Origin: Procambarus clarkii
Taxonomy: Eukaryota; Arthropoda; Malacostraca; Decapoda; Cambaridae
Length of the DNA: 64,000 bases
Direction: 5' to 3'
NCBI RefSeq assembly: GCF_040958095.1
Contig: NC_091234.1
Coordinates: forward strand, 3,069,178-3,133,177
Shown piece by piece: positions 34,725 to 45,996 of this stretch (the first letter of the stretch is position 1; every line of letters starts with the position of its first letter). The notes beneath the pieces are model-generated. The model was not told where the DNA came from, did not search any database, and saw only the letters and a list, made by a program, of their open reading frames with translations. A program made the translations under genes and the position numbers.

Positions 34725-35115
34725 ACAACGGAGGTGTATGTTAATGATCCTATAACCCCCCGCTGCGGGTCTTCACCCCCTCTACTGGGGTACCGTTGTT
34801 AATGATCCTATAAGCCTCCCCCCCCCCGCTGCGGGTCTTCACCCCCTCTACTGGGGTACCGTTGTTAATGATCCTATAACCCCCCCCCCCCCGCTGCGGG
34901 TCTTCACCACCTCTACTGGGGTACCGTTGTTAATGATCCTATAACCCCCCCCACGCTGCGGGTCTTCACCCCCTCTACTGGGGTACCGTTGTTAATGATC
35001 CTATAACCCCCCACGCTGCGGGTCTTCACCCCCTCTACTGGGGTACGGTTGTTAATGATCCTATAACCCCCCACGCTGCGAGTCTTCACCCCCTCTACTG
35101 GGGTACCGTTGACCA
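34725..35115. repeat. 60-68-bp tandem repeat with poly(C) runs, about 6 copies
   Basis: GTTAATGATCCTATAA, a C-run of 6-13 bases, then GCTGCGGGTCTTCACCCCCT and CTACTGGGGTACCGTT. Unit length varies with the C-run. Confidence 0.94.
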
Positions 35116-35139
35116 CTCTCAGGGAGCTCTCCAAGTCAT

Positions 35140-36398
35140 GCCTGAAGTCCGGTCCCCGCCACTACTTGACTATGGAGCTAAGGGAGAGAGGAGAAAGCCC
35201 AGCACACAATGCTTGATACTGACAAAGAGCTGAAATCTCTTGAAACCTTGCAAAATGAAGCTATGCGTCTCATCCTTGGGGCTCCAAAGTCCACGAGAAT
35301 AGTTAATATGAGAGCAGAGTTAAAATTACCTACCATAAGTGAGAGAATTTTGTCTATTAGCACAGTTTTTGGCGTGAAGGCATTGAGTAGTTCTAGACAA
35401 CACATGAAGTTTCAAGCTAAACTTTCTAATATGCTGCACTCACCTGAGGTCTATAGAAGAAGAACGAAATCTGATTATGTATATTGGTTCTACAAGGTAG
35501 CTAACTCCATCAAAATATTAAATATGTACCCAACTCTACTAATGATTAATGAGCCAATTACTCCATGGGATAATCAGTTGATTTTGTAAATGCGCCCAAG
35601 AAAGATAGTGTGCACACTACTACATTATTAAAACAGTTAACACTGAAAAGCATCACTGAAAGTACTCAGAGTATGGGTAACGATGTGTATTAGTGCTATA
35701 CCAAAGGCTCTGTAGAAGAAGGTGGACGATGTACCGGATGTGCATGTAAGATATTTGAACAATCTTCTCTCGTACATACAGCAATGAAGCGCGTCAATGA
35801 CTGGGCAAGTACAACTCAAACCGAACTTGCAGGCATATACCTTGCCACTGAATTTTTAAAAGACAAAGGCAGTGGACTGATATACTGTGACTCGTAGAGT
35901 GCACTCCTGGCATTGAACGCACATAGTAGTGACACCCAGAAAATAGTCAGTGATATTCGAATGAATGTTTTAGCTGCTAAAGAAAACAGATTTGAGGTTA
36001 AATTCCTATGGATACCATCACATGTTGGCATCTCAAGGCATGACACTGTTGATATGCTTGCAAAGACAGCCTGTAGAAAACCAGTGGTAGAAATTGATAT
36101 GGGTGTTTCATTAGCAGTGACAAAGAGAATACTTAAACAAATATCTAGTGAAGATCTCACCGACCTAACAAATTCACAAAGACCTGAAAGTTGTAGCATT
36201 AAATATTATGATAGATATCGTGAGGAGACATTCACATATGGGACTAATAGAACAAGAACCCGGCAATGTGATGTTATAGTGGCCAGAATACGCCTGGGAT
36301 ATAGACGTATCTGGCAGCTTTCTCAAAACCCAAATGTAGAGTACACAATGTGTCAACTTTGTGAAAGAGAAAACATGCACTCTCTTGAACATTATATT
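35140..36398 (+). pseudogene. Non-LTR element with RNase H (RT thumb to zinc finger), 5' part
   Basis: The plus strand shows an RT C-terminal segment (SLETLQNEAMRLILGAPKST, ELKLPTISERI), then a cellular-type RNase H: YTKGSVEEGG where the family has YTDGS, TELAGIYLA, YCDS and WIPSHVGISRHDTVDMLAK. A C-terminal zinc finger starts with CQLCERENMHSLEH. RNase H after RT is typical of the I/R1/Loa-type clades. Stops occur near 35588, 35692 and 35898, and the first RNase H Asp is replaced by Lys. The element is interrupted at 36398 by the BEL/Pao insertion and resumes at 42011. Confidence 0.85.
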
Positions 36399-37381
36399 TG
36401 TGGGAACCGACCTGTGAGATTTATATTTATTTAATTTATATGAATTTATATTTACGTTAATTTATATACTTCGATAGCAATTTGTATAATGTTAAGTGGA
36501 CTGTATTTCTGCAATAATCTCATAATCTCACAAATCGATCCTCTACACATTAGGGGGGGTTTATATTACACATATGCAGCCAATCAAATTACAGTAATAG
36601 CTACATACATTGATGAGGTTCCTTCTCTTATAGTACAGCAGGTTAGTCCACCAGGTATAACTAGAGTGTAGACACCAAATTATCCTCTTTGAGGTAGCTT
36701 CTATCACCCAGTAACTGGTGCACATAATCTTGCATCCTCGTCTTGACCTGTCAAAAGTGCGCTAGCTGTGAAGCCAGAATCCTATATATGACAAGTATAT
36801 CAGAGAAAACAGTACATGGAACATGAGGACCTGGCTTAATTACCTTTAGTTTGAGGCTTCCATGTGATCTAACCGGATAACCCTACCCAATGACATTAAT
36901 GGCCACTAATGATAGATAATGGGTTTCGGATAGACACTTAACTTGAATTTGTAGACAGCGTGTTGATAATGGTACACTTTTAGTTTCCATAACACTACGT
37001 CCAAGTAAATTTAACAGGAGCCGAATTTGCTCCCGTGTGAGCCTCTGGTCTAGTATAAACAATGGCTGCCCTCCTCCTCACTCTCGCCTGGCCTACTTTG
37101 TCCAGATTTCAGAAAGTGATAGAAGGGTCACATTTACTCTACTTTAATATTGATAATTAAGTTAATTTATATAAGATGTTTTTATGATGGTAAAGTCCAA
37201 AGACTAATGTATTTAAGAATAATTCCCAGCAGAATAGCTGGTGAATTATAATAGTATGTGGTGATGATATCCCGTTTTCTATAGACGGTAATTCCACTAC
37301 AAGTTACGTTTTCTATGGGTAACTTGTTTATACAACACAGCTCTTATCTGTCTGTATTAAATGGTGTCGGATTTTCCGACA
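36399..37381 (-). repeat. BEL/Pao 3' LTR
   Basis: 983 bp, TGTGGGAACC to TTTTCCGACA on the plus strand. Its counterpart lies exactly 4624 bp to the right with no indel. Reading both copies side by side I found no difference. The flank immediately outside is ATATT, matching 42006-42010. It is the 3' LTR because the gag ORF is on the minus strand. Confidence 0.95.
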
Positions 37382-38057
37382 TAATTCCCCAGGGGGCTGC
37401 TCACGGGTCGAAGTCCTCTTTAGAACAGACGAACACCGATACTCCTCCTTCGAATTATTAGATTAATCACACATTTGTGTGTCTGTTCGTACAGGACGGA
37501 TGTCCCGTACTAGAGTTGCAGGGGTTAGAAGTCTAATGCGATTTCATTTCCCTGTCAACTCTTGAAAGGCTAATATTCAAGCCTTATTACATATTATTTA
37601 ACCCAGAAGACTGAATGTGATCAAGTACTACAGTCAAGTATGATTCAGGGACTGCAGTGAGATCAGTGACATCAGATATAACTTGAAGTTTCTTCAGGTA
37701 ACTGGTCACTGATATATAAACACTGAGGCCCATGGAATACATCTTGATTAAATAATAAATGTATCAAATCAGTCATCAGATTTATTGGGGTTTAATTTAA
37801 TTAATTGATTCAGAAGATTGAATAGCTCATCATTAAAGTAAAGTATGGTTCTGAGACTGCAGTGGGTTCAGTGACATTGGTCGCAGTGACTTGTAGCTGT
37901 TTTAGGCTACTGTTCACTGATTTGCCACTGAGGCCTCATGAACTCATCTTCAGCTTTAAATGATGATACTAACATCAACCTCTGTTGGTATAGTCAGCTG
38001 TAATCTCCTTAGTATAATGCTACTGGAGAAATATAATCAGCTGACAAATTTAGATTT
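37382..38057 (-). other. BEL/Pao region between protease and 3' LTR; RT, RNase H and integrase absent
   Basis: No RT or integrase motif is visible. It contains a degenerate direct duplication (about 37637-37746 and 37843-37951), each copy carrying GACTGCAGTG and CACTGAGGCC, and no long ORF. Confidence 0.7.
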
Positions 38058-40034
38058 CTACTGGTATTGTTTATCTGCAGGCATAGGTCTCCTCAGGTTT
38101 GATACTGGGCCTGAGAGTAATTTACCTCCTGCAGAGTTTAACATGGTTATGCCCTGATATTTAGTAGGGCTACCGATGAATCGATGACAATAGTCTGTCC
38201 CTACAAGGAGACCGAAGTCAGTGAGGTGATCAGTCTTAATATTATCTGCCAATTTTATTCCTCTATTTCTCAGGAATTTGGCTGTTGCTCGCAGACCTTG
38301 AACTTGTAGGTCTACTGGTATTTTGTCCACCACAATGGCTTGTACTCGACAGACGTACCTGCCTAAGCGTACTGATGGTTGTACCACCTGGTAGACTTGA
38401 GGTCCTGCATCTGTTACAAACCCTGAGATGTTGAATGACATCTGGGCTACAGGCCTTAATTGTAATTCATCTGCCAACTTTTTGGTGATATATGTTCTCT
38501 GGGATCCTTGGTCAAACAACCCACGGGTATGGACCTTGGCCCTCTTATTCAGGATGGTAATTTGGGCAGTAGGCAAAGTCGTATTACCTTTAGACTTTGC
38601 CGAATGGACACTCTTTGTTTGTTGCACCTTGCAGTACTGTACTGTGGTGGGAATGCTATCTTCCACCTTGGGTCTTGAATACGTTAATTTCGTATATTTG
38701 CACAGTGCTGCATGGTGCCTACCTCTTCTACACCTGTTACAGGTGTTGAATTGGGTATCACAATAGTCTATGTTGTGTGACTTGAGACACCTCGAACATC
38801 TCCCTAATTCCTGGAGTCGCTCAATACGAGTGTCTCTGGTTGGATAATTAGCACAACGGTATGTTGAATGTTTCTTTTTGCAGAACATACATGTCCCCCA
38901 GCCTACTGCACGTTTGGAAGTTACCGGTTTGGGTGAACTAGTAACAGTAGGCTTGGAGGATGCTGCTGCATTGTCAGATTTTCTGCAACTTGATGTTTGA
39001 GTAATTGGTTGATGTTTATTTGGGGTGGTTGTTTTACCCTTTAATTGACTATTATTTTCTATTTCTGAAGGCTTGCAAGAGGCTTTAACTTCCTCATTTG
39101 CTCGTCGTTTGCTTATGATGGAATGTAAACCTTCAGTGATGTCCTGTACTGTCAGGATGGTGTTATGTTGATGTGCATATAATTCATCTAGTATATCGCT
39201 GGACAATTTTCGTTGAAGGACTACTTTGGTCATCCATTCACTAGTAGTTATATCAACCTTAAGTCTGAATGTTCTTAGTAGTGACTCAAACTCCATGCTG
39301 AAGGATTGTAATGAGTCAGCAGTCTGATCAGGTTGAGGTAAATCCAGCAACTGTAGTACTAGATGTATGACAGTTTTCTCATTGCCAGCATTATTCCTAG
39401 GAGGCTGGACTGGGAAATTAGTGCTGTCGCTATTTTCATTTACATTTTCTACTACTGGTTCAGCTTCACCTCTAGTTTGGAGGCATGTTAACTTAGTAGC
39501 TTCAGGTATTGGGTTTTCAGAATCCACAGAGACTGTGGATAAATTGTCTGAAAACTGCTTAATTTCTGGTGGTATATTATTGGGTGAAGCTGTAGTGGGT
39601 GAAGCTTTACTGGGTGAAGCTTTATCCTTGTTGATTAAAGGATCTAATCTGGCTTTACATTTATTCTCAAAAAGATCCAGATCATCCATAACATTATCTA
39701 CTTTATTTGATGTACTTGCTATTTGTTCTGATTCAATTATCCTGTGTAAATGTTCCAACCTGGCTTGAGTTTCTTCTTCATATTGTGCTAGGTCAGACAG
39801 GAATGGTTCCACATCTTCAACTACTATGTCGTCGTCGTCGTGGACCTGATTTTGGTAAGATTTCCTATTTGCTTTCAATATATGCAATTGGGTTTGAATC
39901 TGCAACAGTGGTATTTTCAACCGACGATAATTAATTACAGGCTCATATAACAACTGTTCATATTGGTTGAGATCTCTTGTTAGTTGGCGTTTGCTTGATA
40001 TTAAAGCACGCTTTGCTTTCTGTGGATTAGTCAT
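38058..40034 (-). CDS. BEL/Pao Gag-protease, 658 aa
   Basis: An intact ORF from ATG 40034. The N-terminal ~330 residues are charged and include the end of a DUF1759-type Gag core (LDLPQPDQTADSLQSF, VVLQRKLSSDILDELY). Three zinc knuckles follow: Cys382-Cys385-His389-Cys394, Cys413-Cys416-His420-Cys425 and Cys432-Cys435-His440-Cys445. The protease carries GLFDQGSQRTYIT (Asp508-Gln-Gly-Ser511), the BEL-type equivalent of D-S/T-G. The ORF ends at TGA/TAA after the protease region (LVGTDYCHRFIGSPTKY), so RT, RNase H and integrase, which should follow in the same polyprotein, are deleted. With apparently identical LTRs this is a young Gag-protease-only element that would need a helper for reverse transcription and integration. 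Confidence 0.93.
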   Translation of the reverse strand: MTNPQKAKRALISSKRQLTRDLNQYEQLLYEPVINYRRLKIPLLQIQTQLHILKANRKSYQNQVHDDDDIVVEDVEPFLSDLAQYEEETQARLEHLHRIIESEQIASTSNKVDNVMDDLDLFENKCKARLDPLINKDKASPSKASPTTASPNNIPPEIKQFSDNLSTVSVDSENPIPEATKLTCLQTRGEAEPVVENVNENSDSTNFPVQPPRNNAGNEKTVIHLVLQLLDLPQPDQTADSLQSFSMEFESLLRTFRLKVDITTSEWMTKVVLQRKLSSDILDELYAHQHNTILTVQDITEGLHSIISKRRANEEVKASCKPSEIENNSQLKGKTTTPNKHQPITQTSSCRKSDNAAASSKPTVTSSPKPVTSKRAVGWGTCMFCKKKHSTYRCANYPTRDTRIERLQELGRCSRCLKSHNIDYCDTQFNTCNRCRRGRHHAALCKYTKLTYSRPKVEDSIPTTVQYCKVQQTKSVHSAKSKGNTTLPTAQITILNKRAKVHTRGLFDQGSQRTYITKKLADELQLRPVAQMSFNISGFVTDAGPQVYQVVQPSVRLGRYVCRVQAIVVDKIPVDLQVQGLRATAKFLRNRGIKLADNIKTDHLTDFGLLVGTDYCHRFIGSPTKYQGITMLNSAGGKLLSGPVSNLRRPMPADKQYQ

Positions 40035-41022
40035 GGTGACTTGTTAATTGGGCACCACTGGCTCATAAATTGTGAGCAAGTACTAATGGTAGCCTAGGGT
40101 AAATTCTGCACTCACTAGGCAATAATCCTACCTCTACTAGAGGTTAGCACTTAAAATTAATACACATTATATATATACAATCATACACACTAATGATTTG
40201 AGTGATAAACCAGTGTCACTGGAAGTACCTTTAGGTTAGCTCTTCTATATCACCCTAGGATGGTAGAGACACTAATTAATCACTCAAAGGTGTAATGATC
40301 ATAAGTAAATTATTATATATACAACTCAATTCGAGTTGATAAAAATTACACCCAAAATAGGGTCTGGACCATTCATTAATGGTGTTAGTTTGTTCAATAT
40401 AGTACAACTGACTATGGTAATAATGGGACTAGGATGAACAATAATAGTTCAACTAGTCAGTGTTAATATCCTACCCTGTTGTGGGTTGGCAATTAGTAAA
40501 TATTATACTGTGATCACTAGTGCAATTTATATTAAATAATTCTCTATTTTGGAGAAATAATATACACAATTATTGATAATAGCCTCTTAATTAGCCTCTA
40601 TGAAACTTCTAATATTATCTAGAAGTATTAAATATTATTAGTGACCTCGCGAAATAAACTCCACAAAATTCGTAGATAATCTCTCGCGAAATGTAACACC
40701 ACGAAATCCGTGAACAATCTCGCGACACAGTCACTAATTTGGCTGGTTTCTATATTAGCGCTGTCATTTCACAGAATAACACTCCACCAAATCTGTGGGT
40801 GTGCGTGAAACCGCTGACGAAGCTGAACTGGGCTGAGGGAGGCTCCTGAGCTCCCTCGAGGCTACGCTGCCGTCTTGACTGCTGGCTTTGTTTAAATAAC
40901 ACTGCACTAGTATATTTAATGAATCCACTGGATTCATTAAATTGGTTCATCCGGTACTAAGATGACCAAATGTGGGTTCATAGGACCGAATAATCCGTCA
41001 TCCGGTTCGAAGGACCAAATAA
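40035..41022 (-). promoter_or_regulatory. BEL/Pao 5' leader with candidate primer-binding site
   Basis: Directly inside the 5' LTR, the minus strand reads TTATTTGGTCCTTCGAACCG. TGGTCCTTCGAACC resembles a tRNA 3' segment complement with a T-loop, as expected near a primer-binding site; the tRNA is not identified. The rest of the ~1-kb leader is AT-rich with no ORF. Confidence 0.55.
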
Positions 41023-42005
41023 TGTGGGAACCGACCTGTGAGATTTATATTTATTTAATTTATATGAATTTATATTTACGTTAATTTATATACTTCGATA
41101 GCAATTTGTATAATGTTAAGTGGACTGTATTTCTGCAATAATCTCATAATCTCACAAATCGATCCTCTACACATTAGGGGGGGTTTATATTACACATATG
41201 CAGCCAATCAAATTACAGTAATAGCTACATACATTGATGAGGTTCCTTCTCTTATAGTACAGCAGGTTAGTCCACCAGGTATAACTAGAGTGTAGACACC
41301 AAATTATCCTCTTTGAGGTAGCTTCTATCACCCAGTAACTGGTGCACATAATCTTGCATCCTCGTCTTGACCTGTCAAAAGTGCGCTAGCTGTGAAGCCA
41401 GAATCCTATATATGACAAGTATATCAGAGAAAACAGTACATGGAACATGAGGACCTGGCTTAATTACCTTTAGTTTGAGGCTTCCATGTGATCTAACCGG
41501 ATAACCCTACCCAATGACATTAATGGCCACTAATGATAGATAATGGGTTTCGGATAGACACTTAACTTGAATTTGTAGACAGCGTGTTGATAATGGTACA
41601 CTTTTAGTTTCCATAACACTACGTCCAAGTAAATTTAACAGGAGCCGAATTTGCTCCCGTGTGAGCCTCTGGTCTAGTATAAACAATGGCTGCCCTCCTC
41701 CTCACTCTCGCCTGGCCTACTTTGTCCAGATTTCAGAAAGTGATAGAAGGGTCACATTTACTCTACTTTAATATTGATAATTAAGTTAATTTATATAAGA
41801 TGTTTTTATGATGGTAAAGTCCAAAGACTAATGTATTTAAGAATAATTCCCAGCAGAATAGCTGGTGAATTATAATAGTATGTGGTGATGATATCCCGTT
41901 TTCTATAGACGGTAATTCCACTACAAGTTACGTTTTCTATGGGTAACTTGTTTATACAACACAGCTCTTATCTGTCTGTATTAAATGGTGTCGGATTTTC
42001 CGACA
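41023..42005 (-). repeat. BEL/Pao 5' LTR
   Basis: 983 bp, the same sequence as 36399-37381. Target duplication ATATT follows at 42006-42010. TGT...ACA ends are present. A 60-codon open frame inside each LTR has no recognisable domain. Confidence 0.95.
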
Positions 42006-42010
42006 ATATT

Positions 42011-42137
42011 GTAGAATGCCCCATACTGACTGATTTTCGCCCTCCTGGGCTAAGGTATGCTGAACTGTGTAATTACTATATGAGTACTGGAACACTTGAT
42101 GATATATTGGTCTTGTACCCAAGATTGACCATGTAAT
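42011..42137 (+). pseudogene. Non-LTR element with RNase H, 3' coding end
   Basis: The C-terminal continuation of the element cut at 36398. The frame resumes with VECPILTDFRPPGLRYAELC, supplying the last Cys of the C-X2-C...H...C finger, and runs to a stop at 42135-42137. Roughly 42138-42480 behaves like its 3' UTR, with TGTATGTATG-type short repeats and a poly(A) of 9 near 42462-42470. Confidence 0.8.
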
Positions 42138-42516
42138 ATACCAAATATACAATGTATATATATGATGTAACTATATAACCTGAGCTTGTAAAAGCACCTT
42201 CAGTGATTAAGTGCTTAATTGCACACTAGTTTCTTTATCAGCTACCTCACCCTGTCAGAGTAAATGAGACAAATGTATGTGAATGCATGTGTGTGTATAT
42301 ATGTATGTATATGTGTGCGTGTATGTATATGTATGGATATAAAGTATATATGGAAGCTGATCAGAATTACATTTCACCTTTGTGAACGTACATTAATGAC
42401 ACTATATAAAAGACACAATGCTGGCTAGCATTGTAAATGTGTGGCCACATCTGTGGTAGAAAAAAAAACTGCTTGAGCTCGATCCTGCAATGTGCAACAC
42501 CCCAGAGAGAGAGAGC
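42138..42516. other. Putative 3' UTR and short repeats
   Basis: No gene is seen. A TG/TA-rich stretch (42280-42345) and an A-run (42462-42470) are present. Confidence 0.5.
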
Positions 42517-42634
42517 TCCAACGGCCATACCACGTTAAGAACACCGCTTCTCGTCCGATCAGCGAAGTTAAGCAACGTTGGGTTTGGTTAGTACTTGGAT
42601 GGATGACCGCCTGGGAACACCAAATGCTGTTGGC
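42517..42634 (+). rRNA. 5S rRNA-like sequence (pseudogene or SINE head)
   Basis: 118 nt with the standard 5S landmarks in order: ACGGCCATACCACGTT, TCTCGTCCGATCA, GAAGTTAAGCAACGT (internal box A), GGTTAGTACTTGGATGG (box C) and ACCGCCTGGGAACACC, ending CTGTTGGC, which pairs with CCAAC at the start. Several bases differ from usual arthropod 5S (for example TCAGCG for TCACCG and GTTTGG for GCGCGG), and no T-run terminator follows. It is therefore probably not a functional gene. A tRNA-like SINE starts 12 nt later. Confidence 0.8.
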
Positions 42635-42646
42635 AATAATGTTAAG

Positions 42647-42890
42647 GGGGGAGACGGTCGGCCGAGCGAACAGCACGCTGGACTTGTGATCCTGTGGTCC
42701 TGGGTTCGATCCCAGGTGCCGGCGAGAAACAATGGGCAGAGTTTCTTTCACCCTATGCCCCTGTTACCTAACAGTAAAATAGGTACCTGGGTGTTAGTCA
42801 GCTGTCACGGGCTGTTTCCTGGGGGTGGAGGCCTGGTCGAGGACTGGGCCGCGGGGACACTAAAGCCCCGAAATCATCTCATGATAACAC
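42647..42890 (+). mobile_element. tRNA-Thr-derived SINE
   Basis: A tRNA-like head with GGTCGGCCGAGCGAACAGC (box A region), anticodon loop CTTGTGA (anticodon TGT, Thr) and box B GGTTCGATCCC, followed by a body containing GAAACAATGGGCAGAGTTTC and AATAGGTACCTGGGTGTTAG. The body is one I recognise as common in decapod sequences. No obvious target duplication was found. Confidence 0.8.
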
Positions 42891-43424
42891 CCACCGGGCT
42901 TGCCAAGCTACACGTGCAAAGTTTTGCGGGACCTCCGGTCGTTACCTCAGTTCTCAACATTTATTTCGGTCGCCAGCTGGGTATTCTTCTCTGCGTCCCG
43001 GCAACGCTTTCAATTCAGATTTGATACAGTGCTACCACCTAGTGTCACTTTTCTGTTTAATATCAGTACTAGTGTGGTGCAATATAATATAACTTGTTCA
43101 CAATGTTCAGTGAGATGAGGAGACATATAAAAGCGATAATAAAAGTAAATAAAGTTTTCTGAAGAGAAAACTACATAAACATGATAGAAGTATACGTGTA
43201 ATAATATATAAATCAGATATAAATCAGTGGCGCTTCTTTGGTGGCCCCCGGCAACCCGAGTCAGCTGAACGAATTTAAGGGGATATTTGCCCTTATGGGG
43301 GCCGGCTCCGTCAGCGAAGACCCATAATCCTCTCGGCTCCGCCACTCGCTGTCTTCACCAGGTAGAAGATGACATATGCAAGCTGCCCTACATCCTAATC
43401 TACTCCTAAGAATCAATAGACATT
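42891..43424. other. Anonymous sequence between SINE and CR1
   Basis: No gene, tRNA or element is recognised. Confidence 0.4.
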
Positions 43425-45996
43425 CTGCAGAAGGCCTATTGGCCCATACGAGGCAGCTCCTATTTATAACCACCCAATCCCACTCATATACTTGTCCAAC
43501 CCGCTCTTGAAACAATCGAGGGACCCCACCTCCAGCACGTTACGTGGTAATTGGTTCCACAAATCAACAACCTGTTACTGAACCAGTATTTACCCAAGTC
43601 TTTCCTAAATCTAAACTTATCCAATTTATACCCATTGTTTCGTGTTCTGTCTTGTGTTGATACTTTTAATATCCTATTAATATCCCCTTTGTTATGTCCA
43701 TTCACCCACTTGTAAACCTCTATCATGTCACCCCTAACTCTTCGCCTTTCCAGTGAATGCAACTTAAGCTTTGTTAATCTTTCTTCATATGAAAGATTTC
43801 TAATTTGGGGAATTAACTTAGTCATCCTACGCTGGACACGTTCAAGTGAATTTATATCCATTCTATAATGGCGACCAAAACTGAACTGCATAATCTAAAT
43901 GGGGCCTAAATAGAGCAAGATATAGCTTGAGAACCACACCAGGTGTCTTGTTATTAACGCTGCGATTAATAAATCCAAGTGTCCGATTTCCCTTATTACG
44001 AACATTTATGCATTGATCCTTTTGTTTTAAATTCTTACTAATCATAACTCCCAGATCCCTTTCGCAATCCGACTTCGCAATCTCAACACCATCTAGCTCG
44101 TATCTTGTAACTCTATCATTACCTAACCTCAGAACTTTACATTTATCAGCATTAAACTGCATCTGCCAATCCTTTGACCATTTCAAAACCCTATCTAGAT
44201 CAACTTGAAGTGATAGGGCAAATTTGCAAATGTTGCTACTCAAACCTGAATCTAAATCATTTATATATATTATAAACAACAGAGGTCCCAGGACAGAGCC
44301 TTGAGGCACTCCACTTACAACATTTTTCAACTCTGACTTGATTCCATTTATACTAACTCTCTGTTTCCTTTGGTATAACCATGCCCTAATCCAGCTTAAT
44401 ATAGCACCCCCAATACCCTGAGACTCTATCCGTTTAATCAGTCTTTCATGTGGCACTGTATGAAAAGCTTTGCTAAAGTCAAGGTACACAACATCACAAT
44501 CCTTACCACTATCAACTGCCTCAACTATGCTAGAATAAAAAGATAACAAATTTGTTAAACATGAACGGGCATTTATAAAACCATGTTGTGACTCAATTAT
44601 TAATTTATGTTTTTCAAGATGAAGACGCATTTTATTTGCTATTATAGATTCGAGTAACTTTCCCACAATAGACGTTAGGCTAATTGGTTGATAGTTAGAC
44701 GCAAGTGATCTATCTCCTTTCTTAAAAACTGGTATCACATTAGCAACTTTCCAAAACACTGACACTCTGCCTGACTCTATTGATTTATTAAATATGGTTG
44801 ACAGTGGGTCACAAAGCTCCTCTTTGCATTCTTTAAGCACCCTGGCAAACACTTCATCCAGCCCTGGGGATTTGTTTGGTTTGAGTTTTACTATTTGTTT
44901 AAGAACATCCTCCCTGGTAACTGCTAAACTCGTCAACCTGTCCTCGTCCCCACCCACATAGACTTGTTCGGCTGAAGGCATATTGTTAAGTTCCTCTTTA
45001 GTAAATACAGATACAAAATATTTATTAAAAATACTACTCGTGTGCAGGCGATGAGTCACAATAACGTGGCTGAAGTATGTTGACCAGACCACACACTAGA
45101 AGTTGAAGGGACGACGACGTTTCGGTCCGTCCTGGACCATTCTCAAGTCGATTGTGATGAGGACTGGTAGGGACAGGCAATAAATAGGCAAGAGAGAGAC
45201 GAGGAGGAAAGTAAGGTGTAGGGGATAGTAGTAATAATGAGAACTGCAGAAGGCCTATTGGCCCATACGAGGCAGCTTCTATTAACTACTCATCTCTTCA
45301 TCACTGTTATTTGACCTGTCTCAGTTTTTAATGGACCTATCCTTTTCCTAGTCTTAGTACGATATAACTGAAAAAAACCTTTAGGATTTGTCTTTGCTTG
45401 CCCTGTTATGCGAACTTCATAGTTTCTTTTTGCTTTCCTTATCTCTTTTTTAACATTTCTAACCAGTTGTACGAATTCCTGTTCTAAAGTGTCCTCCCCA
45501 TTTTTAATCCTTTTTATACCAAGCTCTCTTTTTACGTATAAGGTTCTTCAAATTCTTTGTTATCCACTTTGGGTCATTAGTATTCTATCTATTCAATTTG
45601 TATGGTATACTACGTTCCTGTGCTTTGTTTAGGATATTCTTAAATAAGTTATATATTGAATCCACATCGAAATCCCCATTTAAGTCACCTATCGCTAGGT
45701 TCATGTCTCGCTCCAAGACCGGCCCACACCCCATACCCAAGACTTTCCAATCAATTTGACCCAAAAAATTTCTTAGGCTATTAAAATCAGCTTTTAGAAA
45801 ATCTGGCACTTTAACAGAATTTTCTCCTACTGGTCTATTCCATTCTATGCTAAATCTGATTTCTTTGTGATCACTGTTCCCTAGCTCACTCCCTTTTTCG
45901 ATGTCATTAATTTGTGTTTCCCTGTTAGTTAACACAAAATCTAAAATATTATTTTCCCGTGTTGGTTCCTTAATGTGTTGCGTAAGAAAGCAATCA
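43425..45996 (-). pseudogene. CR1-like ORF2 (block unit 1), split by a ~250-bp element
   Basis: Minus strand: endonuclease remnant 45996-45292 (QHIKEPTRENNILDFVLTNR, SDHKEIRFSIEWNRP), then the short element (45040-45284), then RT 45039-43425 with KPNKSPGLDEV, GVPQGSVLGP and the thumb. The FADD catalytic box is lost in a deletion (ICKFALSLQVDLDRV), and a frameshift lies near 43580-43870. The 3' end stops at CTGCAGAAGG 43425 without the terminal repeat. The 5' end is cut at about 45996 and joins gypsy sequence. Confidence 0.9.
45040..45284 (-). mobile_element. Short non-autonomous element, hammerhead-like, copy in unit 1
   Basis: 245 bp flanked by ACTACTC (45033-45039 and 45285-45291), a 7-bp target duplication inside CR1. 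On the minus strand it begins with the shared 3' module (CTCGTATGGGCCAATAGGCC), then a pyrimidine-rich stretch, then a hammerhead-like core (45150-45112): CGAC, TTGAGAAT, GGTCC...GGACC, GAA, ACGT, C, GTCG, and ends in GCCTGCACAC. No ORF. Confidence 0.8.

Noticed and set aside
42425..42751. Minus-strand 108-aa ORF over the 5S and SINE
   Set aside because: It overlaps the 5S-like sequence and the SINE head, which explain the bases.
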